Source: Antedon mediterranea (Eukaryota; Echinodermata; Crinoidea; Comatulida; Antedonidae). Taken from it: a DNA stretch of 64,000 nt. The stretch covers positions 14,389,001 to 14,453,000 of the forward strand of contig NC_092673.1 of NCBI RefSeq assembly GCF_964355755.1. Reading direction: 5' to 3'. This document shows, one piece after another, positions 49,101-60,484 of this stretch. The notes under the pieces were generated by a model that saw only the letters and a list, made by a program, of their open reading frames with translations, did no database searches and was not told the DNA's origin. The stretch's first letter is position 1, and each line of letters starts with the position of its first letter. Position numbers and translations under genes: made by a program.

Positions 49101-52100
49101 TTGTGATGCCTAACGTAACCCATGCAGAGAAAAGCGTTAAATATAATAACCAAGAAATAGGAATGACCAATTTGATGACAATAGGCAATGTTAGGCGTTT
49201 TCTTTAAAATCAAAACCTGTGCCATACCATTATTCACGCCAAGGTGTAACCCACAAATATTTGAATAACCAAACAATTCAGAATAAAGAACCACTTTATT
49301 CTGATGCAAGACAATATATTATTACAGGCGAGGTTTAGGCGTTTTCTCTTTAACATACTATTGTTTTGTTTCTTAATATAATTATATTGGCCTCCTCCTG
49401 AAACTGTATGAATGGGATGGGAGTTGCGAGAATATGCGAGCGAACAGCCAACATTTTAATCAGTTTACAGTGTGATGCTTTTCAAAACGCGCAACGTTTT
49501 CAACGCGTTCAACGCTATGGGATTCAATTGTTTAACGTCGTCAATGAACGGTCAACGGGTTCAACACATTCAACACGCTCTATTGTTAACGTATTCAAAA
49601 CGCTTTTTGTACTTAAAAATGTAATGTTGTTCGATTTATAAAGATTTAAATTGGTTCATGGGTGTCGGACACGTCAAATGTTTTAGTTCTTTCAAACATT
49701 ACAACAAACAATGGGACAATTATAAAATAAAAACCAAAATAGAGAAACAATATTTTAACTTTATCTCTTGAATCTCGAACAGCTAAAAAATGTAGGCCTA
49801 AAATTAAATAAAATTAATTACTTCGTCGTCATTAACGATCGTTAAATACGTCATAACACACGTGGTGTTTTTCTTGAGGAAACCAGGGTGGCGGCCTCGT
49901 GTGTTGATGTCAGTAATTTCCACGTTGTTTGATTTTACGACGTGAGATCGTGTTTTCCCCCGGAAGGCCTACAGTACAGTGTTAACTGTTAGACTTGGCA
50001 TCGACATTATTATTCGATGTTTTCCTTCACTAAACACTGGGAAATATCACTGTGTGTTTTATTTGGTAACTGTCCGTTCAATACTTAAAAATATATCTAA
50101 GCTTCATATATATTTTATTTATATTAAAATATCTGGTAGTGACTGCCGATAGGTATTTTGCCTGTTGTTGTTACTGATCGTTCAGGCGTGCAATCGGCCA
50201 GTCTAGTGCTGCAGCAGCTAGCGTTGAAATAACTAATTGTTTACTTGACATGCTGATAATGACTTTCGTTGAATAAACAACTAAACGTTGAAAGCCGTTC
50301 AACGCAACGCAAACACAACGCAACGACAACGTGTTGAATGCGTTGGGATTTTTGCAATAATTCTGTCCTGTACTGTATATAAGTAGATTTGTACCTGACC
50401 ACCACTAACAACAGTTTTTAATAGAATTTCTCTTCACTATAACTCGTCAAAAACAATATTAGCGTTTTTCAGTAATTTAGTTCCATCCTGCATTTTCATT
50501 TGCACAATGAAGCCTTGACCTATGAACTTTAGTTTAGTCACATTTATTTTTTTTCCATACACCTCCATTTTATATTATAATACCTACCAAGCAGTACAAC
50601 ATCTTTTCCTTCATGTGCTGTCAAGATTTCTTTCTGGGTATCTTCCCATAATTCAGTAACTGCAGGCACAAGATATTTTCTCTGAATTCTATAGTAGGTG
50701 TTGACATTCAGAATATGAAGTTTTAAAAACTTGGCCAGAAGAGCAATCTTTGCATAGTTGTTTCCAGAAGCTAAAAGTGCCGTAGACATTAACAAATCCC
50801 CTCCATGCAATTTGTTCTTTAGAATTGGTTGAGAACACCATTTGTTGTTCAGGTGGCCATTTGTACAAATCTAAGTAGATCACAATAATATATTTATTAA
50901 ATAAACCATTAAACCAATTTCATAAAATAAGTCATTTGACAAGCTGAAACACATTACATAGCAACCATCATTGTTTGATGGTACCATAGACTTGTTCATA
51001 AATTGGTTTCAGGAATTAATTAGAATTATGAATTATTAAATTAAGATAAAATGTTTACAAAAATTGAAAGTAAGACTTTTTACCCATTTGAAATACACAG
51101 CAGAACCAACAAACTTTGAATGCAGATCAACAGGACTACTACAGGATTTTCTAGTACAAGATTTGTTGATTTTGATTTCTGCCAAGGTTTTCAAACAGTT
51201 TAAGTACACTATGCAGGTTTCATCTTTTATAAGAAAGTCAGACTCTTCCATAATATCAATGTGTTTAACATAAGGGCTTTCAACTTCCACACCTTCAATG
51301 TCCTCCTCAATCTGACTGGATGGATCATCATTTTCTGCCTCAATTTCAAATTCCTCTTCAACGAATGAGGTTTCTCTGAGGTTAAGTGGATTGTTGGGAC
51401 TGAAAAATGTATGTATGACTTAATTTCAAACATGAATTTTTTTTTAAATGATGCTTTACTGCATCACAATGAAGTTTAGGTTAAAGGAATAGATGATGAC
51501 TTACCAAAGGCTTATGTCAAATGATGGTTCATATAAATCATAATCTTCATCTTCATCACAAGTGCTCTCTGACTCAGATTCACTTGACAAGTTAATGTCA
51601 ATGGTCATACTGAAAGAATAATAGTAATACTTGTGCAATGATGTCAACCTCTTAATTTGTGTGATTAGAAACACTAGCAATCGAGGGGGAAAGGATTTTA
51701 AACTATGTAATTAAAATTAATACATTGTAACATATAAAATGAAAAGTATACAGAATTCATTTACTTTAATATTTCAGCAGAGCATCTGGGTCTGTCCTCT
51801 TCTTTAATGTTGCTTATACTAAAAAAATAACAGTTTTAATGCCATTTTATTTCTCAATAACAGTAATCAGATTGGCATAGTGTATAAAGAGTGCAGGGTA
51901 TTATCAAGCCACAGACAAGGATTTTGCTGTGTTCATTCCATTGGAATTAAGTGAAACAGAAAAGTTAAAGCGCTGCAATTTTAGTTTAAACTTACCTTCC
52001 ATCTTCAGAAGCACTTGGAAAAGCGGTTACAGTACTTGAGTTACTGCTAAATCTATCAATTCCAGATATTGAAGAAATTCTAAAGAACAATTTATGATCA

Positions 52101-55100
52101 ATGACAATTTCTATATTTTATAGTTATATTTGTAGAGTTCCTATTGAGAAGTCAGTTAGTAGTGAGTGTTGAAGCCATGTAATCGTGAGTGTAGAAAGCA
52201 ACCGTTCACTATGTGAATCCCATGTGATCTAATTTAAGTACGGTATTAATATTATTAGTAATATATTTCATAACAAAATTTGTATTATATCTAAATTTTC
52301 ATACCTTGTATCTGAACCACCAGATAGTGTAGTTCTTAAATAAGCACCTTCTATAGGCGTCGATGTTGTAGGAAGGTGAGTAGAAACTGTTGTCCTGGTC
52401 GGCCCAGAAGCTGTGCTATGTCTTTCTGCATGACTAAACGTAAAACAATAAAGCACAGTTAGCAGGGTGACTTAGCACTTTTTTTGTGCACTTTGTGACA
52501 AAAGCACCAAATTTGGCACAAACCTTCTTTAGGGTATATCTAACAATCCTAGAAGGGGTGCCCAAAAATCGGAACAATTTAACGACGTCATTTGGACCAC
52601 GCCCTTTTTTTAGTATTACGTAATTAGGTGAAAACTTAAATCTTTGTATATACATACCAAGTTTGGTATCAAATAAAAACTCATGACATGTACATTGCAA
52701 TACACACATAAAAAATATATGATTTCTCTTCAGACGGAATATAGGTCAAATAATGTAATTTTCTGTCATATTGAAGGGTATTTCAATCAAAACGTGCCAA
52801 TATTGTGCTATGTTATGAACATTGTAGTTATAAGAACAACAACATTCATTTTTGTAATAGTACTAATATATATTTATCCTGTACCAGTTACTTTCCTTAA
52901 CATAATATAAGGAACCACTGAAAAAAGTATATAAAACATATACTGTATCAAACTTGGCTCAATAACCACTGGACTAGTAAACCGACAAAAGACCATTTGA
53001 CTGACAATTATGGCGTTAGCATCCATAACAATACATGGAGGTGATTATCAACTTTACTTTTATGAAATTATTTATCTGGAAACAAACGCTTATAATGGTA
53101 CAGAGTTGCTAGATGACGAACAAGTTCCACGGCATGGGTAACAAGACCAGTGCACTGCTGAACGACACTTGCAGTTCCCTGAGCAAAAAGGCAACTTTTT
53201 GCAGCCACACTTTAGCAATTCCCTACATGCCTTGGATGCTTCAGGTAGTATTGTCCAGACTGGTGTCCATGTACTGCCGGTTTTAGTCCAACCAAAGTCT
53301 TCTGGTGATGGAGCATTCTGATGTGGCTGTAGACTGGTGGTCCAAATGCTTGCTTGGTATATGGATCTGTTGGAATGCTGTAAAAGTGCATCCTGCAATA
53401 AACAATTTAAAGATTGGTGTTACCTTTTAATGAAAGAAAAACATGAATCTGATAATAAATTATTAAACGACAATTGACAATTATATGGAAGCTCCCCTTA
53501 CCTGTGTAGGAGGAATGTTGTCCATTGTCCGTGCTTTTCTTGAAAAAAGATCTTGTCTTAGCTTAGTAACACTTCTTAAAGTACTTGTCTTGTCGTATAG
53601 ATGACATGTAAACTCCTCTAGCAACTGGAATTGAGATGAGTTGACTCCTAGAGATTTGAAAGGGTGATGTGCCATGAAAAGAAAGGCTTCTGTGACTGCT
53701 GGAAATGAGTTCCACGTCTCCCATGCGGAGTGTTTTGATTTTCCGAAGAACTGGGATGTAGTATCGGACCCAGTAAATGCATGAAAAACTGGCAGCCCTC
53801 TTGACTTATCCTCTCCTAGGTTATGGCAGATGGTATTTATATTAAAATATTGGAAGTGCTTACGCATGCCAAATACGACCCAGATACACGTACCAAGATA
53901 ACAGGCTATTAGATTGCAGAAAATACCAACCAGGATAACAACGACATCAGTATCAACTGTATGCACCAAAATAACCCTGCTACCTTTCTTTAAGGCATCA
54001 TCAATGCGAATGCACATCCTGGAGTCGGCCTCTTCATGGTCGCAGATTGGTTGAGTAGATGTCAACATACAACAGACTCGCCTACAGGACATATATCAAG
54101 AATTACTTACTAATTTAATATGCCTTTTTAATTAATTATTGGTATGAAACTGTATAAGTAAATTAATCGTTTGGTTACAAACAAAATAAATTAGTATGTA
54201 TCATAATAAAACTTACCTGATGTAATGTAAACTTCAGAGTAATCATGGGTAGACACCTTTGTAGTTAAAAAGTTAAATAACTCCTCTTTATTTACTGGAT
54301 CTTTCAGAAAGTCTGGAAAATTCCCTGGAATCTTTGTTTGTCCCCCAACTTTCCTCTTGACCCCTTTTCCTCTTTTTTCTCCTGTAGACTGCTTAAGACT
54401 ATCTGTTCTGTAAGTGTCCCACACTATATCAATTCTGTTACTATTCTGCAGCTGCTGTCTGGTCCACGGTAGAAAGACCTGTCATACAAATGATACAAGA
54501 ATAACGATCCGCATATAGAAGTGACCAATTATGTGGTGGTTAAACAATAGATACAATCCTGAATGCAAAGAAATGTACTCACCTTATCACCGTAGTCATC
54601 AAATGTAAATGCATGGTTGCTGGAAAGGGCATGGACAATAGCAGCTCTGTCAAACACCTTTACGTCAAAATATGTAGGAGGTTCAGGCTGGCCTTCAGTC
54701 TCCAAATGCTGTAGCAACTCAGACTTCTTAGTTGGTAGTCGAAGCTTGCCATTTACTGCCAAAGAGGGTTGCCATGGCTGGTTTTCATGCATGAAGAAGT
54801 CTTCCAAATCTCCATCACTAGATTGACTTGCAATATACAGTCGACTGAATAGGCTGCAGTCACTTTTTAAACTCTTAACTTGTTGCTTTGTTTTGGACAC
54901 TGATTTTGACCATGGTGTGTTGAACAATGGCAGCTTATTCTGTTTGATGGCTTGTTGAATTGCAACACTTCTGTCGAGAATAACTTCCTTGAAATATTGT
55001 TGGTACAGGGTAGTACCTACATCCTGAATTGTACGAACTGTCACTACTGCACTTTCATTGCCACAATCTCGAGCATCCAAGACCATAAGTTCTGAACAAT

Positions 55101-56879
55101 TATCGAGGAATGGGTTGCCTGCATTGCTCAGGGAACTGAAAGTGCCGTTCAGCAGGTCTTTTTTGCACCGGTCTTTGTTACCCATGCCGTGGAACTTGTT
55201 CGTCATCTAGCAACTCTGTACCATTATAAGTGTTTGTTTCCAGATAAATAATTTCATAAAAGTAAAGTTGATAATCACCTCCATGTATTGTTATGGATGC
55301 TAACGCCATAATTGTCAGTCAAATGGTCTTTTGTCTGTTTACTTAGTCCAGTGATTATTGAGCCAAGTTTGATACAGTATATGTTTTATATACTTTTTTT
55401 CAGTGGTTCCTAATATTATGTTAAAGGAAAGTAACTGATACAGGATAAATATATATTAGTACTGTAGTTCTATTACAAAAATGAATGTTGTTGTTCTTAT
55501 AACTACAATGTTCATAACATAGCCCAATATTGGCGCGTTTTGATTGAAATCCCCTTCAATATGACAGAAAATTACATTATTTGACCTATATATTCCGTCT
55601 GAAGAGAAATCATATATTTGTTATGTGTGTATTGCAATGTACATGTCATGAGTTTTAATTTGATACCAAACTTGGTATGTATATACGAAGATTTAAGTTT
55701 TCACCTAATTACATAATACTAAAAAAAGGGCGTGGTCCAAATGACGTCGTTAAATTGTTCCGATTTTTGGGCACCCCTTCTAGGATTGTTAGATATACCC
55801 TAAAGAAGGTTTGTGCCAAATTTGGTGCTTTTTTTACAAAATGCACAATCTTCATAAAAAATGGAAGTTAGCAACCCTGCTAAGTGTGAAGAGGTATAGA
55901 ATAAGGGAAAACAATTTTACAATTTAAATTTAAAAAAAAATTAATATACCAAATCATCAAATTAATACTGTACTAAAATTGACACTGGCTAGCCCTAGTA
56001 ATGTAACAACAGAGGAGGTACCAAAGTTAATTCCCACTCTAGCTAGGAAAATAATTATTTTACCAGCCCTGTTTGTGAAGGCCCTCACTACCAAACAGAT
56101 GGTATTGTAATCAATTATCTACTTAAAATTCCAAGTCAAATGGTTAGGAGGTAAACCTTTTCGTCATGGGTGGCCAATTTTTTTATTAAAAAAAAATGGT
56201 AGGACCTGTGCTGTGTGTATGTTCAGCTAGGTAACCGGATCTATGATTTTAATTAGGCATAGACTTAGCGGCTAGCTATTCTATGCTAGATTATATATAA
56301 CACTAACACTAAAAGTATACTTTCTGTCTCAAAATACCTGCTGTACTACGAAAGGTGTGTTGTATTACTCTATCTAGCTAGGCCTATCAATCCGCCTGTT
56401 TTCGAACGATTCATCTAATTGCAAAGGTAGGCAGGCCTAGTAGTAGTAGTAGTATAGGCTATATAGTAGTTAGTATAGATAGGCTAGGCCTAGCCTGGAG
56501 GTCTAACCTAACCTATTTATTATTATTAGTATTATACTAAATTCAAAATAATTAGGCTATCTATAACTCTGTGGAACTATAGTACCAATAATAATAATTA
56601 TCATTACTTACTAGTATTGCCTATTTTACTAAATAAAAGGCCCTAACTAATCCCTAGAGCCGATGGACACTGTACTAAAGAGAGAAGTTACCTGTCAAGC
56701 AAAAAATTTGCAACATCAGAATTACTTGCTAAATTATTTGCTTCTTTTACTACGGACCATCTCTGAAATGTATCGAAGTTTAGCAAAATTCTGCGAGCAT
56801 TTGACGCTACATTACGTGTAAGTTTGCGCCTTTTCTTTTCCGATGATCTCAATCCAGAATAAGGGCCTCGTTTACCCAT
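46160..56879 (-). CDS. Transposase-like protein, 734 aa, 13 exons, intact
   Basis: Exons in order: 56692-56879, 52305-52433, 51996-52079, 51765-51818, 51505-51609, 51084-51399, 50588-50870, 48042-48278, 47840-47916, 47592-47696, 47085-47299, 46673-46837, 46160-46406. They total 2205 nt, with GT-AG at every junction and no internal stop. The basic N-terminus (MGKRGPYSG..KKRRK) may bind DNA; residues about 105-240 are Ser-rich and acidic. A Cys pair near CTRKSCSS and the CTNGHL segment suggest a small zinc-binding fold. Residues 387-458 hold the candidate RNase H-like core: GDGRMDSPGH (Asp388/Asp392) and VTDAHLQI (Asp456), followed by KHSHDIWHAAK (exon 9). A helical C-terminal half includes GWMTKGHPAHDALRKIV and YAAKRFHYSPP. 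It resembles transposase-derived proteins scattered in marine invertebrates and fish. The third catalytic acid was not located, and activity is not shown. Confidence 0.8.
48323..50375. mobile_element. 2.05-kb TA-flanked non-autonomous element in transposase intron 7
   Basis: The ends are CAGTACCGGACAGAATTATT.. and its inverted counterpart (one mismatch in the first 23 bp), with TA on both sides (48321-48322, 50376-50377). The TIR style and TA duplication fit Tc1/mariner. The first and last ~200 bp are crowded with GCGTTGAA/TTCAACGC words, and a further run lies near 49480-49600. No transposase frame is present. It lies wholly between exons 7 (50588-50870) and 8 (48042-48278), so the host transposase frame is not disrupted. 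Confidence 0.85.
52454..55888 (-). mobile_element. 3.4-kb long-TIR DNA element carrying a PIN-like/Cys-rich gene
   Basis: The left arm 52454-53195 and right arm 55114-55888 are inverted copies, about 740-775 bp long, with small indels. The tips are CACAGTTAGCAGGG and CCCTGCTAAGTGTG, flanked by AAG on both sides (52451-52453, 55889-55891). CAC..GTG tips with a 3-bp duplication recall CACTA/EnSpm, but the encoded protein (53090-55206) is not a CACTA transposase. The element sits in intron 1 of the TTAA-element transposase, only about 20 bp from the exon 2 acceptor, in the same orientation. Confidence 0.85.
53090..55206 (-). pseudogene. PIN/FEN-like nuclease-type protein with C-terminal Cys-rich motif (one frameshift)
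   Basis: Four exons: 54583-55206, 54217-54478, 53502-54081, 53390-53392 back to 53090 (last exon 53090-53392), all with GT-AG. About 585 residues would result. Exon 1 includes NPFLDNCSELMVLDARDC, LPLFNTPWSK and a LFSRLYIASQSSDGDLEDFF block. Exon 2 begins VFLPWTRQQLQ. Exon 3 holds CDHEEADSRM and HTVDTDVVVIL, acidic motifs arranged as in PIN/FEN1-type nucleases, then LPVFHAFTGSDTTSQFFGK, resembling their helix-turn-helix segment, and DNIPPTQ. Exon 4 ends in a Cys cluster (CGCKKLPFCSGNCKC). Joined in frame, exon 3 starts GESVVC and then meets TGA at 54062-54064, about 20 codons before HEEAD. One net frameshift is needed, so this copy looks inactivated unless an unseen splice rescues it. Nuclease assignment is inference. 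Confidence 0.75.
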
Positions 56880-57227
56880 CCTTTACCACGGGTTCGTCTC
56901 TCTCGCGATGAACGATGATAATCAACTCACACGTGTGTTCTCTTGCGGTACGTACAGAAATAAACAAGCCAAAAAAGGAGTCGTATGCATAATTCATTAG
57001 CAAGCGCGTTGTATTATGGGATATGTTTTGATCGAAAACTTTGACTGGAAGTCACAGTTATTTTTTTAACAAAAAACCGTTTGTAATTCAGTTGAATGAT
57101 TTTTTTTTCGACTAATTTTTATTGAAAGTTAAATTACTATTATGATACTTCAAATTGACCCATTTTTTTTCGAAATCTGTTATTTTTTATTTTTTTGGAA
57201 TTAGTCAAAGGGACAATACATCTTTAA

Positions 57228-59394
57228 GCATATTTTATTACTAAAACAAAGTTATTATGTTAGTTTCAATAAATTGTCAACAAACTAAATAATTTTTAAT
57301 TTCATAAGATGAACAGTTACCATAGCAACAAGACTTTAATTTGTTTACTAATAATTTGAATGTGATGCGCAAAAAGATGTCAACCTATAAAAAGGTAAAC
57401 AAGTGTACAGAATATATATAAAACTTGTTTTTTCACCAATAGGTACTAATAATACCAAGTGACAACAACCACATTAAAACAAATATGATTATGTGGTAGA
57501 AATAAGTTACCATGGCAACCAGCATTTATGTAAACAAGAAAATAAAGAATTGGATTTAACTCGATATTTAGGAGTGTTTGCATACAAAAATGATTGTGTA
57601 TGTTACTAATAAGTTGCCATGGCAACCAGAATTAATGTAAACAAAAAATTGGGCGTCCAACACTAATGATCATTTTGTTTTTTCGTACTTGTAAACGTAA
57701 TTTTTACTGCATCTTCAACACATCAAATCACCAGCAGTAATAAAACCAAAGCAGTCAACAGTAATACAAAAAATACATTCATTTCTTTTTGTTTGCAACA
57801 CATTTATTTAAAAGTAAGCGAGTTAATGTAGTCTACAGTATAGCAGATTTTAATAAATGTGTTTTAATACATGGTTTATATGTAATATTCTTATGTTTGT
57901 CTTGATTAGTATAGCTCAAATTCATTTTCATAATTAAATTATACTATATAGTATGATAAACTACTAATTAAACTATGATTTGTGGAATTTATATATTTCT
58001 TATTGGTTAAAATATCAGATTGGTAAACTGGTGCGGGTATTTATATTGAATCTGAAATTAGAAAAATAAAAAAAAACAATTAGTATCGATATTAATAATT
58101 TTATATATAAATAACAAAATTAACGTTAAAATAAAATTTTTTCATTAGAAGACCATATTGAACAATAAAAACAACAAATAATCAACAAAACATATAATTA
58201 ACAAAAAACAGTATATAATAGAAGGAGTAAACCTACCAGATAGAACAGCAAACTTAATAATCAAGGGACTGCACACGGTGGTGTTAACAACTAGGCTAAC
58301 ACCCTCTGTAATGCTTATAATAAAATATCAATACAGTAATATTATTTAATTTACGGTATTTAAATAACTCAAAATTCTAGAAAACTTTAAATATACATCA
58401 ACAATTAAATTTACAATGTCAATAAACATTATTTATTAATATACTAAATGATTTTATTATGGTTTTATTGATTAACAAAAAGCTAGGCCAAGTGACCTTC
58501 AAATGACCTAGACTTGGCCTAAGAAAGTCGTTGGCGTCGGGAAGCGTCGCATTTAATCTGCTTGAAATTATTGCATTCAAGTCAAAGACAACCTGTTCTT
58601 TCCGTTTTTCATATTGTTTTTAATGGGTCTATAACCGTTATATTCGAAAAATTAGGTTAAAAATCATTTTTTTATCACTCAATATTACTTACCTATTCTG
58701 AAATCAATAACTTTGCTTATAATAAACGGATCTTGATAATTTTTTTTTTAAACCGATCGAAAAAAAAAGATGGCGATTAAAAAGGTGACATATTCACCCA
58801 CAATGCACCATAAAGACCGTTTGAACGGTACAAGGTAAACAACCGCTGGCGGCGTCAACTAAAACCAAGATTTTGCACAGCGAACTGAACCGAGTATATT
58901 GATGCGCAGAAACGATGCGCGGTAGTAAATTGCGGTCGCTATTTTTACGCTTTTATTATGCTTAAAATATGCCGTATTATGATATCTAGGTTACGTCATA
59001 TAATATTATTATTATTATCGATAACGTTAAATATATGGTGAACAACAATGCTTGGCAAAAAAAATAAATAAATCACAGTTTTAACTTGTGATTGTTTTAA
59101 TACTAGAACTAGGCCTACTCTACCGCCGTATGTCTACATCGGCGGTCGGCCCACAAGGTTAAGGCATGAACCTGTATGTAGCAACGACTTTCAGTAGAGT
59201 AGGCCTACAGTAGTGGCGTACGGCTATGAGCGCTCATTGAAACAAATAATAAAACCAAATCAGAAAATAATTACAAAAGAATACAAGTCATAAAATTATA
59301 TAGGTCATCATAATTATTAAATAAATAAATATATATATATATATAGGAATACCGAGAGCTGACTCCATTTTCATTACCACGATTAAACAGCGCG
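57228..59394. other. Non-coding stretch right of the TTAA element
   Basis: 57228-57660 carries the X-box repeats listed separately and resembles 43790-44016. From 57660 to 59394 I see only AT-rich DNA, a TA run at 59331-59345 and TAGGCCTA palindromes. Confidence 0.5.
57316..57645 (+). promoter_or_regulatory. Cluster of three RFX X-box palindromes with adjacent forkhead-type sites
   Basis: GTTACCATAGCAAC (57316), GTTACCATGGCAAC (57506) and GTTGCCATGGCAAC (57613, a perfect palindrome matching the canonical X-box) are each followed about 11 bp later by a GTAAACAA-type site (inverted in the first). The intervals share sequence, so the sites belong to a repeat family that also includes 43955. Confidence 0.65.
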
Positions 59395-60484
59395 CACGTT
59401 ACTATGCGCGTAATGTCATTGACGCGGTGTTTTTTTACTTTGGTAACACTTTTTATTAGGTAATTGTTCTGAAAATAAATAAATTATAATATATCATTTT
59501 GAGTATATATTTATTTACCTATTATTCTATAAGATCAAGTATTTTTTATTTCCATTTCATTCAACCAAAAATGTGAATATAGTGGTTAAAAGATCGTTAT
59601 CGCCTAGCGCGTATAGCTTTTGTTTACTACGAAACCCTCGGAAGGCTCAATGACCTACCATTTCAACCTTATTTTTGTAGTTGAGCCTCTTATGACCTCA
59701 AAATGTTTTTCATTCCTACACCAAGATAATATAGTTCCACATACCATGTGCTTGTTACTAAGAAAAATATTAATTTTAACTGCTAAAAAAACAATTTTAT
59801 CCCGATATGAGGCCTTTATGATTCGAATATTTCATAGTAACAACCCATATACCATAAAAAATATCCGTTTAGTCCATTTTTTAAATAATTTTTGAAAAAT
59901 TCCGAGGGGCTCAACTACAAAAACGCCATTTTATGGTATGATGTCATCGCAAGCCAATCAAACCTCCGCATTCGACCGCTCCGCAAGTCTCACGGTTGAA
60001 CGATTTTGGATTCTCGCCCTTTGATTGGTTGACGCGATTCAACACAGCGGAATAATTTTCTCGCGAGTGCCGTAAAGTCACATGGTGTCAGGCCTGTCCA
60101 ATTACACAGGAAAATAGTGCATTGAAATTCTTCGAACGAGGTTAAATAAACACTCTTTTTTATATAATAAATAAGTAATATCATATTTTATTGAATTTTA
60201 CAATGTTGATATATAAAATATGTTACTTAAAATCATGATTTTATATAATTATTTTTACGAAAAATGACTAGTTCATACAATTGTCGACTGAGGGCGCAAT
60301 TTGTTTACATCGTTCGTGGCTAAAAACGATCATTTTCGTCGATGTTTTAAACCCTATATTTCGAAAACTACAAGTCATATTTTCATAATTCTTTCTTTAT
60401 TATAATATTGATACAAAATATTAACAGGCAATGTATAATTTGTTTGAAAAATATTAACTTTTAATTTTACACCGTTATCCCTAA
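59395..60484 (-). repeat. Inverted, truncated relative of the 29.5-kb DNA element
   Basis: Its reverse complement follows the interior of 29552-31182 in order: ATGCGCG..TGTCATTGACGCG, CACATGG..AACTATATTATCTTGG, TTGAGCCTC/GAGGCTCAA blocks, ATCACA-type segment, TTCGAAA..ATAGGGT and TTATCCCT. The outer G-rich termini are absent. One side ends where the TIR element at 60485 begins. Confidence 0.75.

Larger units (their letters stand above)
45980..57227 (-). mobile_element. TTAA-flanked ~11.2-kb DNA transposon (Kolobok-like), host of nested elements
   Basis: The termini AGCTGTATTGTCCCTTTG..AATTCC (45984) and its inverted counterpart ending at 57223 agree at 23 of 27 positions. They are bordered by TTAA at 45980-45983 and 57224-57227. 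The interior is filled by a single 13-exon gene on the minus strand (46160-56879) whose ends lie 176 and 344 bp inside the TIRs. TTAA duplication is known for Kolobok and piggyBac; the encoded protein is not piggyBac-like, so Kolobok is the better guess. Two complete foreign elements lie in introns (48323-50375, 52454-55888). An alternative outer left end is at 44021. Confidence 0.75.

Noticed and set aside
48371-49641. Open frames at 48371-48589 and 49408-49641
   Set aside because: Composed of the GCGTTGAA-type subterminal words of the TA-flanked element; repeat-driven, not coding.
52434-55871. Matching open frames at 52434-52709 (minus) and 55677-55871 (plus) as genes
   Set aside because: They are the same TIR sequence read from each arm, with no protein-family resemblance; explained by the inverted repeat.
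30480-59895. Similar frames at 30480-30782 and 59620-59895
   Set aside because: The similarity comes from two copies of one non-autonomous DNA element; stops and lack of motifs argue against a protein.
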